This document shows positions 7,938 through 16,049 of a stretch of DNA of 35,805 nucleotides, piece after piece. The DNA is from Nitrospira sp. CR1.3 (GTDB lineage Bacteria; Nitrospirota; Nitrospiria; Nitrospirales; Nitrospiraceae): positions 1 to 35,805 of the forward strand of contig WIAH01000027.1 of assembly GCA_014055525.1 (NCBI GenBank), read 5' to 3'. The position numbers and the translations under genes were made by a program. Every line of letters begins with the position of its first letter. The stretch's first letter is position 1. The notes beneath the pieces are model-generated. The model was not told the DNA's origin. It saw only the letters and a list, made by a program, of their open reading frames with translations, and did not search any database.

Positions 7938-9893
7938 CTATTTGCTCCCTTCACTTGGCTTTTCGCTCTTCGGCAGCAGAATCGTGAATGTCGTCCCCTT
8001 GCCCTGTTCGCTCTCGACCGTAATCGAGCCCTGATGCTCTTCAATTATGCCTTTGACCACGGTGAGCCCGAGACCGGTACCCTTCCCGAACTCCTTTGTC
8101 GTGAAAAACGGCTCGAAAATCCTGTTGACGACTTCAGCCGGCATGCCTTGGCCCGTGTCGGCTACGGTGAGTGTGACCGCCTTCTTGGCCGGCGCCAGCC
8201 CGATGCGAAGGATCCCTCCATCCGGCATCGCATGGATGGCGTTCATGATGAGGTTGATCAAGACTTGGCTCATCTGATCGGCATCGGCCAGCACTGCTGG
8301 ACAGTTATCATCAAGCTCCATTTCCACTCGGACTCGACTTTGCGTCAGTCGTTCTTGAAACATCTCGACACCGTTTTCGATGACGTCTTTCAGAGCCAGG
8401 GGTCCGCGCAGAGGCGGTTTCCGCCGGGCGAACGCCAGGAGCTGATTCATGACCCTCGTAATGCGTTCGACCTGTGCGACGATAGTGTGCAGCCCTTTCC
8501 TGGCTTGCTCGTCCTGGATGCGGTCCATCAGATATTCGGCCCGTCCGAGGATGACGTTCATCGGCGTTCCGATCTCATGCGCCATCCCGGAGGCCAATGT
8601 GCCGAGTTCGGCGATTCGTTCTGTTCGGCGGAGCTGTTCTTGAAGGCGCCGTCGTTCGCTCACATCTCGGAACGTGAGCAACATGGCTGGCCCTTCGTCA
8701 TCGGTGAACCCGGTCGCGGTCATTTCAACATCAAGGATCGTTCCATCGACTGCGACGACTTTTTCTTCGGCGAGTGGGATCGTGGCGCTGCCTTCGACCA
8801 ATTGATGCAGGCGGTCATGAATGGCGGGGTCGTGGTCGGGAGGAAACAGCTCCAATGCACGCTTTCCAATAATCTCGCTGGCTCTCACCGACTTGAACAG
8901 TCTGATGCCCGCGTCGTTAACGAAGACCACTCGATCGCCGCGAGTGACCACGATGGCGAGCGGAGACACGGTGAGGAGCCGTCGATACCGCTCTTCGCTC
9001 TGACGTAAAAGTCGCTCGGCTTGTTTTCGCTCGGCAATGTCGCGAAGTATCACGGTGTAGAACTTCTTTCCCTCGATCGTGACGTGCGAAATGGCCGCTT
9101 CGATCGGAAACTCTTCACCATCGGCACGGAGTCCCATGACCGTGCCAAGTTGCCCCATTTTCCGGCTCGTCACGCCGGATCGTCCGAATTCCGGTACGTG
9201 GTGGCGGTGCGCTTCGCGAAATCGAGCGGGGAGAAACCGGTCAAGCGGCTGGCCGATGGCCTCCCGCGCCGGACGCTTGAACATCCGTTCGGCTGCCTCA
9301 TTGAACATCACGACGCGCTGCTGCTCATCTATTGTGATGATCGCGTCCATGGCAGACTGGATGAGGCTCTCCAGTCTGAGTTGAATGACCACATAGCTTG
9401 CTTCTGCCTGTTGGCGGCTTGCAACCGCTCCCGTCACCGCCGTCTCGGCGTAGGCCCGAGCCTCCTGAGCCGCTGTGAGCAACCCCTCCGCGTGGGACCG
9501 CTCAGTACGCTCCGTGATCAATTCCTCCATCGCTTTGTGTTTCTCCGTTTCCGCTGAAGTCAGATGTGATTGGGTCGTCTTATATTTCACGAGCCCCAAT
9601 GCGATGAGCCACAACACGAGCGTACCCAATGTGCGATTCAGCACTCCGTAGGGGATGTGAAGTCCTGCGGGCTTCATGAACAGGTCTGCCCAAAGCAGTC
9701 CTGTCGCGACGATGGAGAAGTCCAGAGGATCCCGCTCACGCGAGGAGAGGAATGTCAATAACAGCGGGATGACGTAGAGGACGGACACCGCCACCCCGAC
9801 CGGAGTCAGCAGGTCCAAGACGAAAATGCCAAGGGTGAGGACTGGGATCGACCAGGGCACGACGCGCATAGCGATACGGTTGGGAATCTTCAT
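7938..9893 (-). CDS. Membrane sensor histidine kinase, two PAS domains (651 aa)
   Basis: This is the partner kinase of the NtrC-type regulator encoded 38 bp upstream. It has about four membrane segments in residues 10-110, a coiled coil (about 112-180), PAS 1 (about 181-300), PAS 2 (about 307-420), a dimerisation/phosphoacceptor domain with H439 in MAHEIGTP, and a HATPase domain with N-box NLIMNAIHAM, G1 DTGQGMP and G2 GTGLGL. The HEIGTP H-box is typical of NtrB/AtoS-like kinases that partner sigma-54 activators. The start at ATG 9893 has only a weak ribosome-binding site, which suggests coupling to the upstream gene. The signal is unknown. Confidence 0.9.
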   Translation of the reverse strand: MKIPNRIAMRVVPWSIPVLTLGIFVLDLLTPVGVAVSVLYVIPLLLTFLSSRERDPLDFSIVATGLLWADLFMKPAGLHIPYGVLNRTLGTLVLWLIALGLVKYKTTQSHLTSAETEKHKAMEELITERTERSHAEGLLTAAQEARAYAETAVTGAVASRQQAEASYVVIQLRLESLIQSAMDAIITIDEQQRVVMFNEAAERMFKRPAREAIGQPLDRFLPARFREAHRHHVPEFGRSGVTSRKMGQLGTVMGLRADGEEFPIEAAISHVTIEGKKFYTVILRDIAERKQAERLLRQSEERYRRLLTVSPLAIVVTRGDRVVFVNDAGIRLFKSVRASEIIGKRALELFPPDHDPAIHDRLHQLVEGSATIPLAEEKVVAVDGTILDVEMTATGFTDDEGPAMLLTFRDVSERRRLQEQLRRTERIAELGTLASGMAHEIGTPMNVILGRAEYLMDRIQDEQARKGLHTIVAQVERITRVMNQLLAFARRKPPLRGPLALKDVIENGVEMFQERLTQSRVRVEMELDDNCPAVLADADQMSQVLINLIMNAIHAMPDGGILRIGLAPAKKAVTLTVADTGQGMPAEVVNRIFEPFFTTKEFGKGTGLGLTVVKGIIEEHQGSITVESEQGKGTTFTILLPKSEKPSEGSK

Positions 9894-9931
9894 GCGATCG
9901 ATCCCGGCCTCAATCGATCAGTGTCAGGTGG

Positions 9932-11311
9932 TTACACGTCCGATTGCGACTTACCTTCGATCTCTCCAAGCTTACGATAGAGCGTTTTGCGGTCGATGCC
10001 CAACGCGTGGGCGGCCTGGTACTTGTTCCCACCCATCTTCTCGAGAATCTTCTTGATATATTCCTTCTCGATTTCATGGAGTGGAAGCGTTTTCTCCGCG
10101 GCTTCATCGAGCACCCGGCGGTCGCCGCGCGCACCCTGGACCGCGGACGGAAGATCGTCCGGAAGAACCTTGTCGGCCCGACTGAGGGTTACGGCCCGTT
10201 CAACGACGTTTTCCAGTTCCCGGACATTGCCCGGCCAGGCATAGTCCATCAACATGGCCAACGCCGACTCGCTCACGCCCTTGACGGCCTTTCCCCGTGC
10301 TTCTCCGCATTTCTTCAGGAACGTTTCCACCAGCAGAGGGATGTCTTCGCGTCGATCGCGCAGCGGCGGGAGCTTCAATTCAATGACGTTGAGTCGATAG
10401 TAGAGGTCGTCCCGGAACCGCTTGGCTTTCACCTCTTCTCCGAGATTGAGGTTGGTTGCGGCGATAATCCGCACATCCACGGGAAGCGGCTTGTTGGCGC
10501 CGACACGCCGGACCTCTTTTTCCTGGATGGCCCGCAGCAATTTAGCCTGCAACATCAACGGCAGCTCGCTGATTTCATCCAAAAACAGCGTGCCCTTCTG
10601 CGCCTCTTCGAACAACCCGCGTTTGTCCATTTTGGCGTCGGTGAAGGCGCCGCGCACGTGACCGAACAATTCGCTTTCCAGCAGCTGTTCCGGGATGGCC
10701 GCGCAATTAACCGGAATGAAGGGAGCCTCTTTCCGGTCGCTATTGTAGTGAATGGCCTTCGCGACCAGTTCTTTTCCCGTGCCGCTCTCCCCGGTGATGA
10801 GGACGTTGGTCGGACTGTCGGCCACCCGTTTGATCAGATCGAAGAGGGCCAGCATCGGCTTGCTCTTGCCGAGGATCTGATGGAAGCTGTACTCCTTGTG
10901 CACTTCCTTCCGGAGACGGCTGACTTCTCGCCGCAACGACGCTTCCCGGATCACGCGTTCGATGACCCGGAGGAGCTCGTCTTTCTTGACCGGTTTCGTC
11001 AGGTAGTCGCTGGCCCCGTGCTTCATCGCCTCGACGGCGGTTTCCACCGACCCGAAGGCGGTCATCAGTACCACGCCGATGTCCGGATGGAGGCGTTTGA
11101 TTTCCGACAACAACTCCAGCCCTTGAATACCCTTCATGCGGAGGTCGGTCAGGACCGCGACATAATCTTCTTCCCTCAATAGCTTGATCGCCTCCTGCCC
11201 GCTTCCCGCCGTCGACACCTGATGCCCGCGGTCTTTGAGCATGTCGAACACCATGTCGCGCATGTCGGCATCGTCATCCACAACGAGAATCGCGCCCCAT
11301 TCTTCCGTCAT
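9932..11311 (-). CDS. NtrC-family sigma-54 response regulator (459 aa)
   Basis: It has a receiver domain (1-120, phospho-acceptor D56 in LTDLRMK), an AAA+ sigma-54 activator domain (about 140-375; Walker A GESGTGKE, Walker B GTLFLDE) and a Fis-type helix-turn-helix (about 415-455, RKTLYRKL). The sigma-54-contact loop reads GAFTDA rather than the usual GAFTGA. ATG 11311 is chosen because AAGGAAGG precedes it; an in-frame upstream methionine is unsupported. Gene order is regulator then kinase. The likely targets are its own promoter and that of the receiver-activator pair. Its first 19 codons and promoter are duplicated at 14524-14649 on an OmpA fragment. Confidence 0.9.
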   Translation of the reverse strand: MTEEWGAILVVDDDADMRDMVFDMLKDRGHQVSTAGSGQEAIKLLREEDYVAVLTDLRMKGIQGLELLSEIKRLHPDIGVVLMTAFGSVETAVEAMKHGASDYLTKPVKKDELLRVIERVIREASLRREVSRLRKEVHKEYSFHQILGKSKPMLALFDLIKRVADSPTNVLITGESGTGKELVAKAIHYNSDRKEAPFIPVNCAAIPEQLLESELFGHVRGAFTDAKMDKRGLFEEAQKGTLFLDEISELPLMLQAKLLRAIQEKEVRRVGANKPLPVDVRIIAATNLNLGEEVKAKRFRDDLYYRLNVIELKLPPLRDRREDIPLLVETFLKKCGEARGKAVKGVSESALAMLMDYAWPGNVRELENVVERAVTLSRADKVLPDDLPSAVQGARGDRRVLDEAAEKTLPLHEIEKEYIKKILEKMGGNKYQAAHALGIDRKTLYRKLGEIEGKSQSDV

Positions 11312-11366
11312 GTCCGGTTCCTTCCTTGTGCGTGAGGACGGGCAGAGGCTAGCCTTCCGCGACAAG

Positions 11367-11381
11367 GCAGGTCAAGTGCCG
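11367..11381 (-). promoter_or_regulatory. Sigma-54 promoter of the NtrC-type regulator
   Basis: On the minus strand it reads CGGCACTTGACCTGC: -24 GGCAC and -12 CTGC with exact GG-N10-GC spacing. The -12 box is one base from consensus. The predicted start is near 11355, 44 bases before ATG 11311. It implies autoregulation. It shares the CGGCAC core with the promoters at 5563 and 7765. Confidence 0.55.
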
Positions 11382-11614
11382 CTGTCCCGTTCTGCAACAG
11401 GCCGTCTGACCGTCTGCCCCAAATTTCCACGAATCGGAGGGAAAATCCGTTGAAAGAATGAACGAGGACCGGCACTCTGCAAAGACAGGACCACAACAGG
11501 CCAAGCAACTTCCTGAAGGAAAATGTGGAAGAATCGAGGAACGGCCGTCACCGATCTCCACCGGCCCCAGATTCCGTTACGTGTCGTCGGTAGGGCTTCC
11601 CGGGAAGTGACGAT

Positions 11615-11722
11615 TCATTTTCTGGACCTTCGGATGTCTTTCGCCGCTCTTCTGATTAGCAGGATCACGATGATCACAAACACGATCCCGCCGACTAGTA
11701 GCATGCCGTCGTGCGTGGTCAT
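11615..11722 (-). CDS. 35-residue single-pass membrane peptide, copy A
   Basis: ATG 11722 follows GAGAGGTGG and the reading frame ends at TGA 11617-11615. The peptide opens MTTHDGMLL, has one hydrophobic segment (about residues 7-23, rich in I, V, L and G), and ends in a basic tail (RRAAKDIRRSRK). By the positive-inside rule the C-terminus is cytoplasmic. It lies 87 bp downstream of an mscS 3' end, and the same order recurs in copy B. All coding differences are absent: the two copies encode the same peptide. A role as an accessory subunit of the channel is inference. Confidence 0.6.
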   Translation of the reverse strand: MTTHDGMLLVGGIVFVIIVILLIRRAAKDIRRSRK

Positions 11723-11809
11723 GATTCCACCTCTCGGAAATCTAATAGACATCGCACCGAAGGGACTGTCCTCTACGGGCTGTGGACCGGGCAAGAGCCT
11801 TCACTGAGG

Positions 11810-12237
11810 CTAGACTTCGGCCGGAACAGGCTCCGGCCTCGTCTGGACCTGGAAGGGACGGCTGGTTTCACCCATATAGAGTGTGCGGTGCGGAAAGGGA
11901 ATCTCAATCCCCCTGGCGTCGAAGGTTTTTTTGATCCGTCGGATCATTTCGCGACCGATCCGCCATTGCTGGATCGGTTTGGTCTTGATGCGGCGCTTGA
12001 TGATCACGGCCGAGTCGGCGACCTGATCCACGCCGAGCGTCTCCAGCGGCTTCAGAATGTCAGGTCCAAACACGAGAGCGGCCGTGAGCCCTCCGGCGAT
12101 CTGCGCCAATACCGCACGACTTCATCCACAGCCTCCCGATAGGGCACAGTGACGTCGAAGACATAGTGGGAGTCGAGCTTGGTCATGTTCCTGACCCAGA
12201 GGACCAGCGACCGATGGCCGGAACCGCGAACGGACAT
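11810..12237 (-). pseudogene. MscS-family channel remnant, truncated and frameshifted
   Basis: This is the C-terminal cytoplasmic part of a small MscS channel. The segment from about 12237 to 12115 encodes VRNMTKLDSHYVFDVTVPYR and onward, then the frame shifts by one base near 12112-12120. It resumes as a stretch with FGPDILKPLETLGVDQ, ending at 11810 with a C-terminus identical to that of the intact gene at 15078. The pore and membrane segments are missing. The last ~96 bases are part of the direct repeat. A pore-region fragment of an MscS gene at about 17010-17150 may be the other half of the same broken gene. Confidence 0.75.
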
Positions 12238-12318
12238 TTGAGATTGCCAGGGACCGACCGGCGGAGATATATGATAGCCGTCTCCAGTCCGTGAACCTCA
12301 CCCTTGTAAGGAGGACGC

Positions 12319-14040
12319 ATGACAAAACCCATAAACGCTGTTCTATTTCTGGTCCTCGTCCTTGGCGACGCAGCGGCAGCAGTGCCGGCCCGGTCAGAGG
12401 TTCAAACTTCCCCTTCCACAAGTCCCACTACCGGGGAAGCATCCGGTGTGCCTGCGGGCGCGCCGGTTCAATTCGGGGACGAGACGCTTTTCGTCCTTTA
12501 TGACAAGGTCGGCGCGTTCACCGCGCCGGAACGGGCCAAGGCTCTCGGTAACCGGCTCGAGCTGCTTTCGAAAACGTCCGATGTCCCGCTCGATAAAATC
12601 GACGTCGTCGATGCCGACAGCCATACGGTCCTCACCGCCGGCGATTTCCTGATCATGGCGGTTACGGACCGAGACGCGGCTCCCCTGGGTCGCAGCCGCC
12701 AGGAGATCGCCAACGACTATGCCAGGAAAATCCAGGCAACCATCTCCAAGTCCCGTGAGCAGGTCACGCTAAAAGCGATCGCCATCGACGCCGCTCTCGC
12801 CTTGCTGGATACGGTGATTCTGGCCGTCATTCTGGTGCTGTTCCATAAGACCTTTCCCAAGATCTACGCGAAGATCGAGGCCTGGCGAGGAACCGTCATT
12901 CGGTCGATCAAGATTCAGCGCGTCGAGCTCCTGTCAGCTGGCCAGATTGCCGGCGCACTCACAGGGATCGCCAAGACCATCCGCGTGGTCGTCGTGCTGA
13001 CGCTGTTCTATGTGTATCTCACTACCGTGCTCGGCATTTTCCCGTGGACAAAAGGTATTTCTGCCGCGCTCTTCAGAGTTGTAGTTGCCACACTCAGCGC
13101 CATCGGCCAGGCCTTCGCCACCTATGTGCCCAACGTGATTTCCATTGTCGTGATCATTGTGGTGACCAGATACATCATCAAGCTGATTTCACTGTTCTTC
13201 ACCGGCATCAGGCGCGGCGCGATTACCTTCACCGGTTTTTACCGGGAATGGGCCGAACCAACCTACAAGATCGTTCGGTTCCTGGTAATTGTTTTTGCCG
13301 CCGTCGCCTGCTTTCCATATATTCCCGGGTCCCAGTCGGAGGGGTTTCGCGGCATATCAGTGTTTCTAGGACTCCTCATCTCGTTGGGGTCTGCCAGCGC
13401 ATTCGGCAATATTGTGTCCGGCGTCGTCTTGACCTATATGCGCCCGTTCCGGGTCGGCGATCGGGTGAAAATTGCCGACACGATTGGAGACGTCATGGAA
13501 AAAACACTACTGGTCACGCGCATACGCACAATCAAGAACGTGGATATCACGATCCCCAATGCGATGGTGCTCGGGAGCCACCTCGTCAATTTCAGCGCCT
13601 GCTCCAGAAACCCGGGTCTGATTCTCAACACCAGCGTGACCATCGGGTACGATGCGCCATGGAGAAAAGTCCACGAATTGCTTATCGCGGCAGCGCGCGC
13701 GACGGCTCAAATCCTGCCCGATCCCGAGCCCTTCGTCCTGCAAACGAGCCTGAGCGATTTCTATGTCACGTATGAGATCAACGCCTACACCGATCAACCG
13801 AACCTCATGGCGACCATCTACGCCGAGCTCCACCAGAATATCCAGGACACGTTCAATGAAGCCGGGGTGGAAATCATGTCGCCTCACTACACACAGGTGC
13901 GGGACGGGAACCAGACCACAATTCCTGAGCAGTATCTGCCGAAGGACTATCAGGCACCTGCGTTTCGATTTAACTGGCTCGAGGGGGTCATGGGACGAGC
14001 CTCGGTTCAGCAGCCGGGTGCGCACCGACCTGCACCATGA
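12319..14040 (+). CDS. Large MscS-family mechanosensitive channel (573 aa)
   Basis: ATG 12319 follows TAAGGAGGACGC, a strong ribosome-binding site. There is an N-terminal signal or anchor (about 1-22), a soluble extracytoplasmic region (about 30-145), then about five membrane segments between 150 and 390. The last one leads into the MscS pore signature (GLLISLGSASAFGNIVSGVV) and the beta domain (RPFRVGDRVKI, IPNAMVLGSHLVNFS), followed by the C-terminal alpha-beta vestibule. It probably releases solutes on hypo-osmotic shock. It is the only plus-strand gene in the direct-repeat region and lies wholly between the two repeat copies. A weak -35/-10 pair (TTGCCA-N18-TATATG) lies near 12245-12275. 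Confidence 0.9.
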   Translation: MTKPINAVLFLVLVLGDAAAAVPARSEVQTSPSTSPTTGEASGVPAGAPVQFGDETLFVLYDKVGAFTAPERAKALGNRLELLSKTSDVPLDKIDVVDADSHTVLTAGDFLIMAVTDRDAAPLGRSRQEIANDYARKIQATISKSREQVTLKAIAIDAALALLDTVILAVILVLFHKTFPKIYAKIEAWRGTVIRSIKIQRVELLSAGQIAGALTGIAKTIRVVVVLTLFYVYLTTVLGIFPWTKGISAALFRVVVATLSAIGQAFATYVPNVISIVVIIVVTRYIIKLISLFFTGIRRGAITFTGFYREWAEPTYKIVRFLVIVFAAVACFPYIPGSQSEGFRGISVFLGLLISLGSASAFGNIVSGVVLTYMRPFRVGDRVKIADTIGDVMEKTLLVTRIRTIKNVDITIPNAMVLGSHLVNFSACSRNPGLILNTSVTIGYDAPWRKVHELLIAAARATAQILPDPEPFVLQTSLSDFYVTYEINAYTDQPNLMATIYAELHQNIQDTFNEAGVEIMSPHYTQVRDGNQTTIPEQYLPKDYQAPAFRFNWLEGVMGRASVQQPGAHRPAP

Positions 14041-14045
14041 TCGGT

Positions 14046-14064
14046 CAGCCGGATTGTGCGGCTG
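14046..14064 (+). terminator. Hairpin after the large MscS gene
   Basis: CAGCCG (14046-14051) and CGGCTG (14059-14064) form a 6-bp stem with a 7-base loop, 5 bases after the channel stop and between two converging genes. There is no T-run, so termination is uncertain. Confidence 0.35.
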
Positions 14065-14124
14065 GAGCCCCACTGGCCCGTGACCGCTGCTCGCCGTGTT
14101 CTTCGAGCATGACCTCAGATGCTG

Positions 14125-14580
14125 CTACTTCTCCCAAAGGATGTCGGACAAGTCCTTCGGATAGAGCGCAATTTCGATCCGGCGGTTGGCGGCCTTGCCG
14201 GTCTCCGTGTCGTTGGTCTCCACCGGTCTTGTATCAGCATAGCCGCCCGCCGAAATCGTATGCTGGTCCACGCCGCCTTCCTCGACCAGGTACCGGACGA
14301 CGCTCGTCGCGCGAGCGCTGGAGAGTTCCCAGTTCGTAGGGAACTTGTCGCGCAGCTTAGCTCCGATCGGGACATTATCGGTGTGACCCTCGATACGGAT
14401 CTGCTTGTCGATCACCTTTTTCAGGATGTCGCTGACCTGCTTCAGCACTTTGAGTCCGGCCAGCTTGACTTGAGCCTGGCCTGAATCGAACAAGACCCGG
14501 TCCACCATGTTGATTGTCAGCCGGTCGCGCATGTCGGCATCGTCATCCACAACGAGAATCGCGCCCCATTCTTCCGTCAT
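14125..14580 (-). CDS. Chimeric ORF: response-regulator start fused to an OmpA-like domain (151 aa)
   Basis: Residues 1-19 (MTEEWGAILVVDDDADMRD) are identical to the start of the NtrC-type regulator at 11311. From residue 20 the protein is an OmpA/MotB peptidoglycan-binding domain (RIEGHTDNVPI, NWELSSARATSVVRYL, NRRIEIAL). The junction is the left end of repeat copy B (14523/14524) and is in frame. The regulator's ribosome-binding site and sigma-54 promoter were carried along, so the ORF may be expressed. The OmpA part has lost its signal peptide or membrane anchor, so the product would stay in the cytoplasm and is probably non-functional. It is best read as a truncated ompA-family gene with a captured start. 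Confidence 0.7.
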   Translation of the reverse strand: MTEEWGAILVVDDDADMRDRLTINMVDRVLFDSGQAQVKLAGLKVLKQVSDILKKVIDKQIRIEGHTDNVPIGAKLRDKFPTNWELSSARATSVVRYLVEEGGVDQHTISAGGYADTRPVETNDTETGKAANRRIEIALYPKDLSDILWEK

Positions 14581-14634
14581 GTCCGGTTCCTTCCTTGTGC
14601 GTGAGGACGGGCAGAGGCTAGCCTTCCGCACAAG

Positions 14635-14649
14635 GCAGGTCAAGTGCCG
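14635..14649 (-). promoter_or_regulatory. Duplicated sigma-54 promoter driving the OmpA chimera
   Basis: CGGCACTTGACCTGC is identical to the promoter at 11367-11381. The one-base deletion of copy B falls between the -12 box and the predicted start, outside both boxes. It would place the OmpA fragment under the same regulation as the NtrC-type regulator. Confidence 0.5.
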
Positions 14650-14882
14650 CTGTCCCGTTCTGCAACAGGCCGTCTGACCGTCTGTCCCAAATTTCCACGA
14701 ATCGGAGGGAAAATCCGTTGAAAGAATGAACGAGGACCGGCACTCTGCAAAGACAGGACCACAACAGGCCAAGCAACTTCCTGAAGGAAAATGTGGAAGA
14801 ATCGAGGAACGGCCGTCACCGATCTCCACCGGCCCCAGATTGCGTTACGTGCCGTCGGTAGGGCTTCCCGGGAAGTGGCGAT

Positions 14883-14990
14883 TCATTTTCTGGACCTTCG
14901 GATGTCTTTCGCCGCTCTTCTGATTAGCAGGATCACGATGATCACAAACACGATCCCGCCGACTAGTAGCATGCCGTCGTGCGTGGTCAT
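14883..14990 (-). CDS. 35-residue single-pass membrane peptide, copy B
   Basis: It encodes the same peptide as 11615-11722, with the same GAGAGGTGG ribosome-binding site; the base change near the site (TCATAATT against TCATGATT) is outside the reading frame. It has a hydrophobic segment and a basic C-terminal tail. It follows the intact mscS gene by 87 bp on the same strand and is probably co-transcribed with it. This is likely the original location. No homologue is recognised by name. Confidence 0.6.
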   Translation of the reverse strand: MTTHDGMLLVGGIVFVIIVILLIRRAAKDIRRSRK

Positions 14991-15077
14991 AATTCCACCT
15001 CTCGGAAATCTAATAGACATCGCACCGATGGGACTGTCCTCTACGGGCTGTGGACCGGGCAAGAGCCTTCACTGAGG

Positions 15078-16004
15078 CTAGACTTCGGCCGGAACAGGCT
15101 CCGGCCTCGTCTGGACCTGGAAGGGACGGCTAGTTTCACCCATATAGAGTGTGCGGTGCGGAAAGGGAATCTCGATCCCCTGGGCGTCGAAGGCCTTCTT
15201 GAGTCGCCGACGATACTCGCGCCCCACGTTCCATTGTTCCAGCGGTCTCGTCTTGATCCTGATTCGGACGACGACGGACGAGTCGGCGAAATTATCCACG
15301 CCGACGATCTCGATTGGTTCGACAAACTTGTCGTGAAACGCGGGATCCATCCGTACATCCTCGCCCACCTGCCGCATCACCTCCGCGACGCGATCCGTGT
15401 CCTCCTTGTAAGCCACCCCCATGTCCAGGACGAACCCCGACCAATCCATGGTCATGTTCGAGAGGGTTGTGATGGTGCCGTTCGGAAAAATGTGGACGAT
15501 GCCCGAGAAGTCGCGGAGCCTGATGGTCCGGAACGTAATGGCCTCCACCAGACCTCCGGTGCCGTTGATGATCGCAACGTCTCCCAGGCGCACCTGATCC
15601 TCTAGGATGATGAAGAATCCGCTGATGAAGTCACGAATGAGGTTCTGCGCGCCAAAGCCGACGGCGAGGCCGACGATCCCTGCGCCGGCCAGGACCGGCC
15701 TGATGTCCACCCCCACCAAATCCAGAATCTCTACGATCACAATGGCCCAGATGAGGGTCAGTGCGACCGTCCGGAGAATTCCGGTCAAGGTCGCGGCTCG
15801 TTTCTTGGCCATTCCGGAGACTGTCTCGGTCCGTTCCCCCGCCAGCACAATGAGCCGCTCCAGGTGGGTGAGACCGAGCTTGACGAACCGTATTCCCACA
15901 ACACCGACGGCCAGCACGATCGCAATTTTCGCGATTGACTTGGCGATCACTGTTGCGACGAAAAGCAATGAGGGAATCAGATCATTCCATGACGGCTCCA
16001 ACAT
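15078..16004 (-). CDS. Small MscS-family mechanosensitive channel (308 aa)
   Basis: ATG 16004 is chosen because AAGGAGG stands 8 bases upstream; an in-frame start at 16037 lacks one. There are three membrane segments (about 12-40, 75-100, 105-135). The pore helix and following signature are present (GAGIVGLAVGFGAQNLIRDF, SGFFIILEDQVRLGD), then the beta domain (GIVHIFPNGTI) and the C-terminal vestibule. The length matches the E. coli MscS class (about 286 residues). The last 32 residues lie in direct repeat copy B. The gene sits between the barrel protein upstream (45 bp) and the membrane peptide downstream. Confidence 0.92.
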   Translation of the reverse strand: MLEPSWNDLIPSLLFVATVIAKSIAKIAIVLAVGVVGIRFVKLGLTHLERLIVLAGERTETVSGMAKKRAATLTGILRTVALTLIWAIVIVEILDLVGVDIRPVLAGAGIVGLAVGFGAQNLIRDFISGFFIILEDQVRLGDVAIINGTGGLVEAITFRTIRLRDFSGIVHIFPNGTITTLSNMTMDWSGFVLDMGVAYKEDTDRVAEVMRQVGEDVRMDPAFHDKFVEPIEIVGVDNFADSSVVVRIRIKTRPLEQWNVGREYRRRLKKAFDAQGIEIPFPHRTLYMGETSRPFQVQTRPEPVPAEV

Positions 16005-16049
16005 GGCAGAAACCTCCTTTTGGCTGAATGACACCATGTCACGTGACGG

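Larger units (their letters stand above)
11255..11905. repeat. Long direct repeat, copy A (~650 bp)
   Basis: It matches 14524-15173 with only about seven substitutions and one single-base deletion by eye, over coding and non-coding DNA alike. It contains the first 57 bases of the NtrC-type regulator, its sigma-54 promoter, the 35-codon membrane-peptide gene and the last ~96 bases of an MscS gene. The left edge (11254/11255) is sharp. On the right it fades within MscS coding sequence into a more diverged paralogue, which suggests recombination between two mscS genes. Confidence 0.9.
14524..15173. repeat. Long direct repeat, copy B (~650 bp)
   Basis: It is the second copy of 11255-11905, in the same orientation at an offset of 3269, then 3268 after a one-base deletion near 14629. 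It holds the captured regulator start and promoter, the membrane-peptide gene, and the 3' end of the intact mscS gene at 15078-16004. Here the mscS gene continues intact to the right, so the right side of copy B and the left side of copy A look ancestral. Confidence 0.9.

Noticed and set aside
9944..11182. 412-codon plus-strand open frame
   Set aside because: It mirrors the NtrC-type regulator and is a by-product of GC-rich codon use.
11510..11521. TTCCTGAAGGAA palindrome upstream of the regulator gene, also in repeat copy B
   Set aside because: It is short, with a 5-bp arm. It could be an activator site, but too many such sites arise by chance.
14125..14829. Longer version (234 codons) of the OmpA chimera
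   Set aside because: The extra N-terminal codons are the duplicated 5' leader of the regulator gene, upstream of the AAGGAAGG site and ATG 14580.
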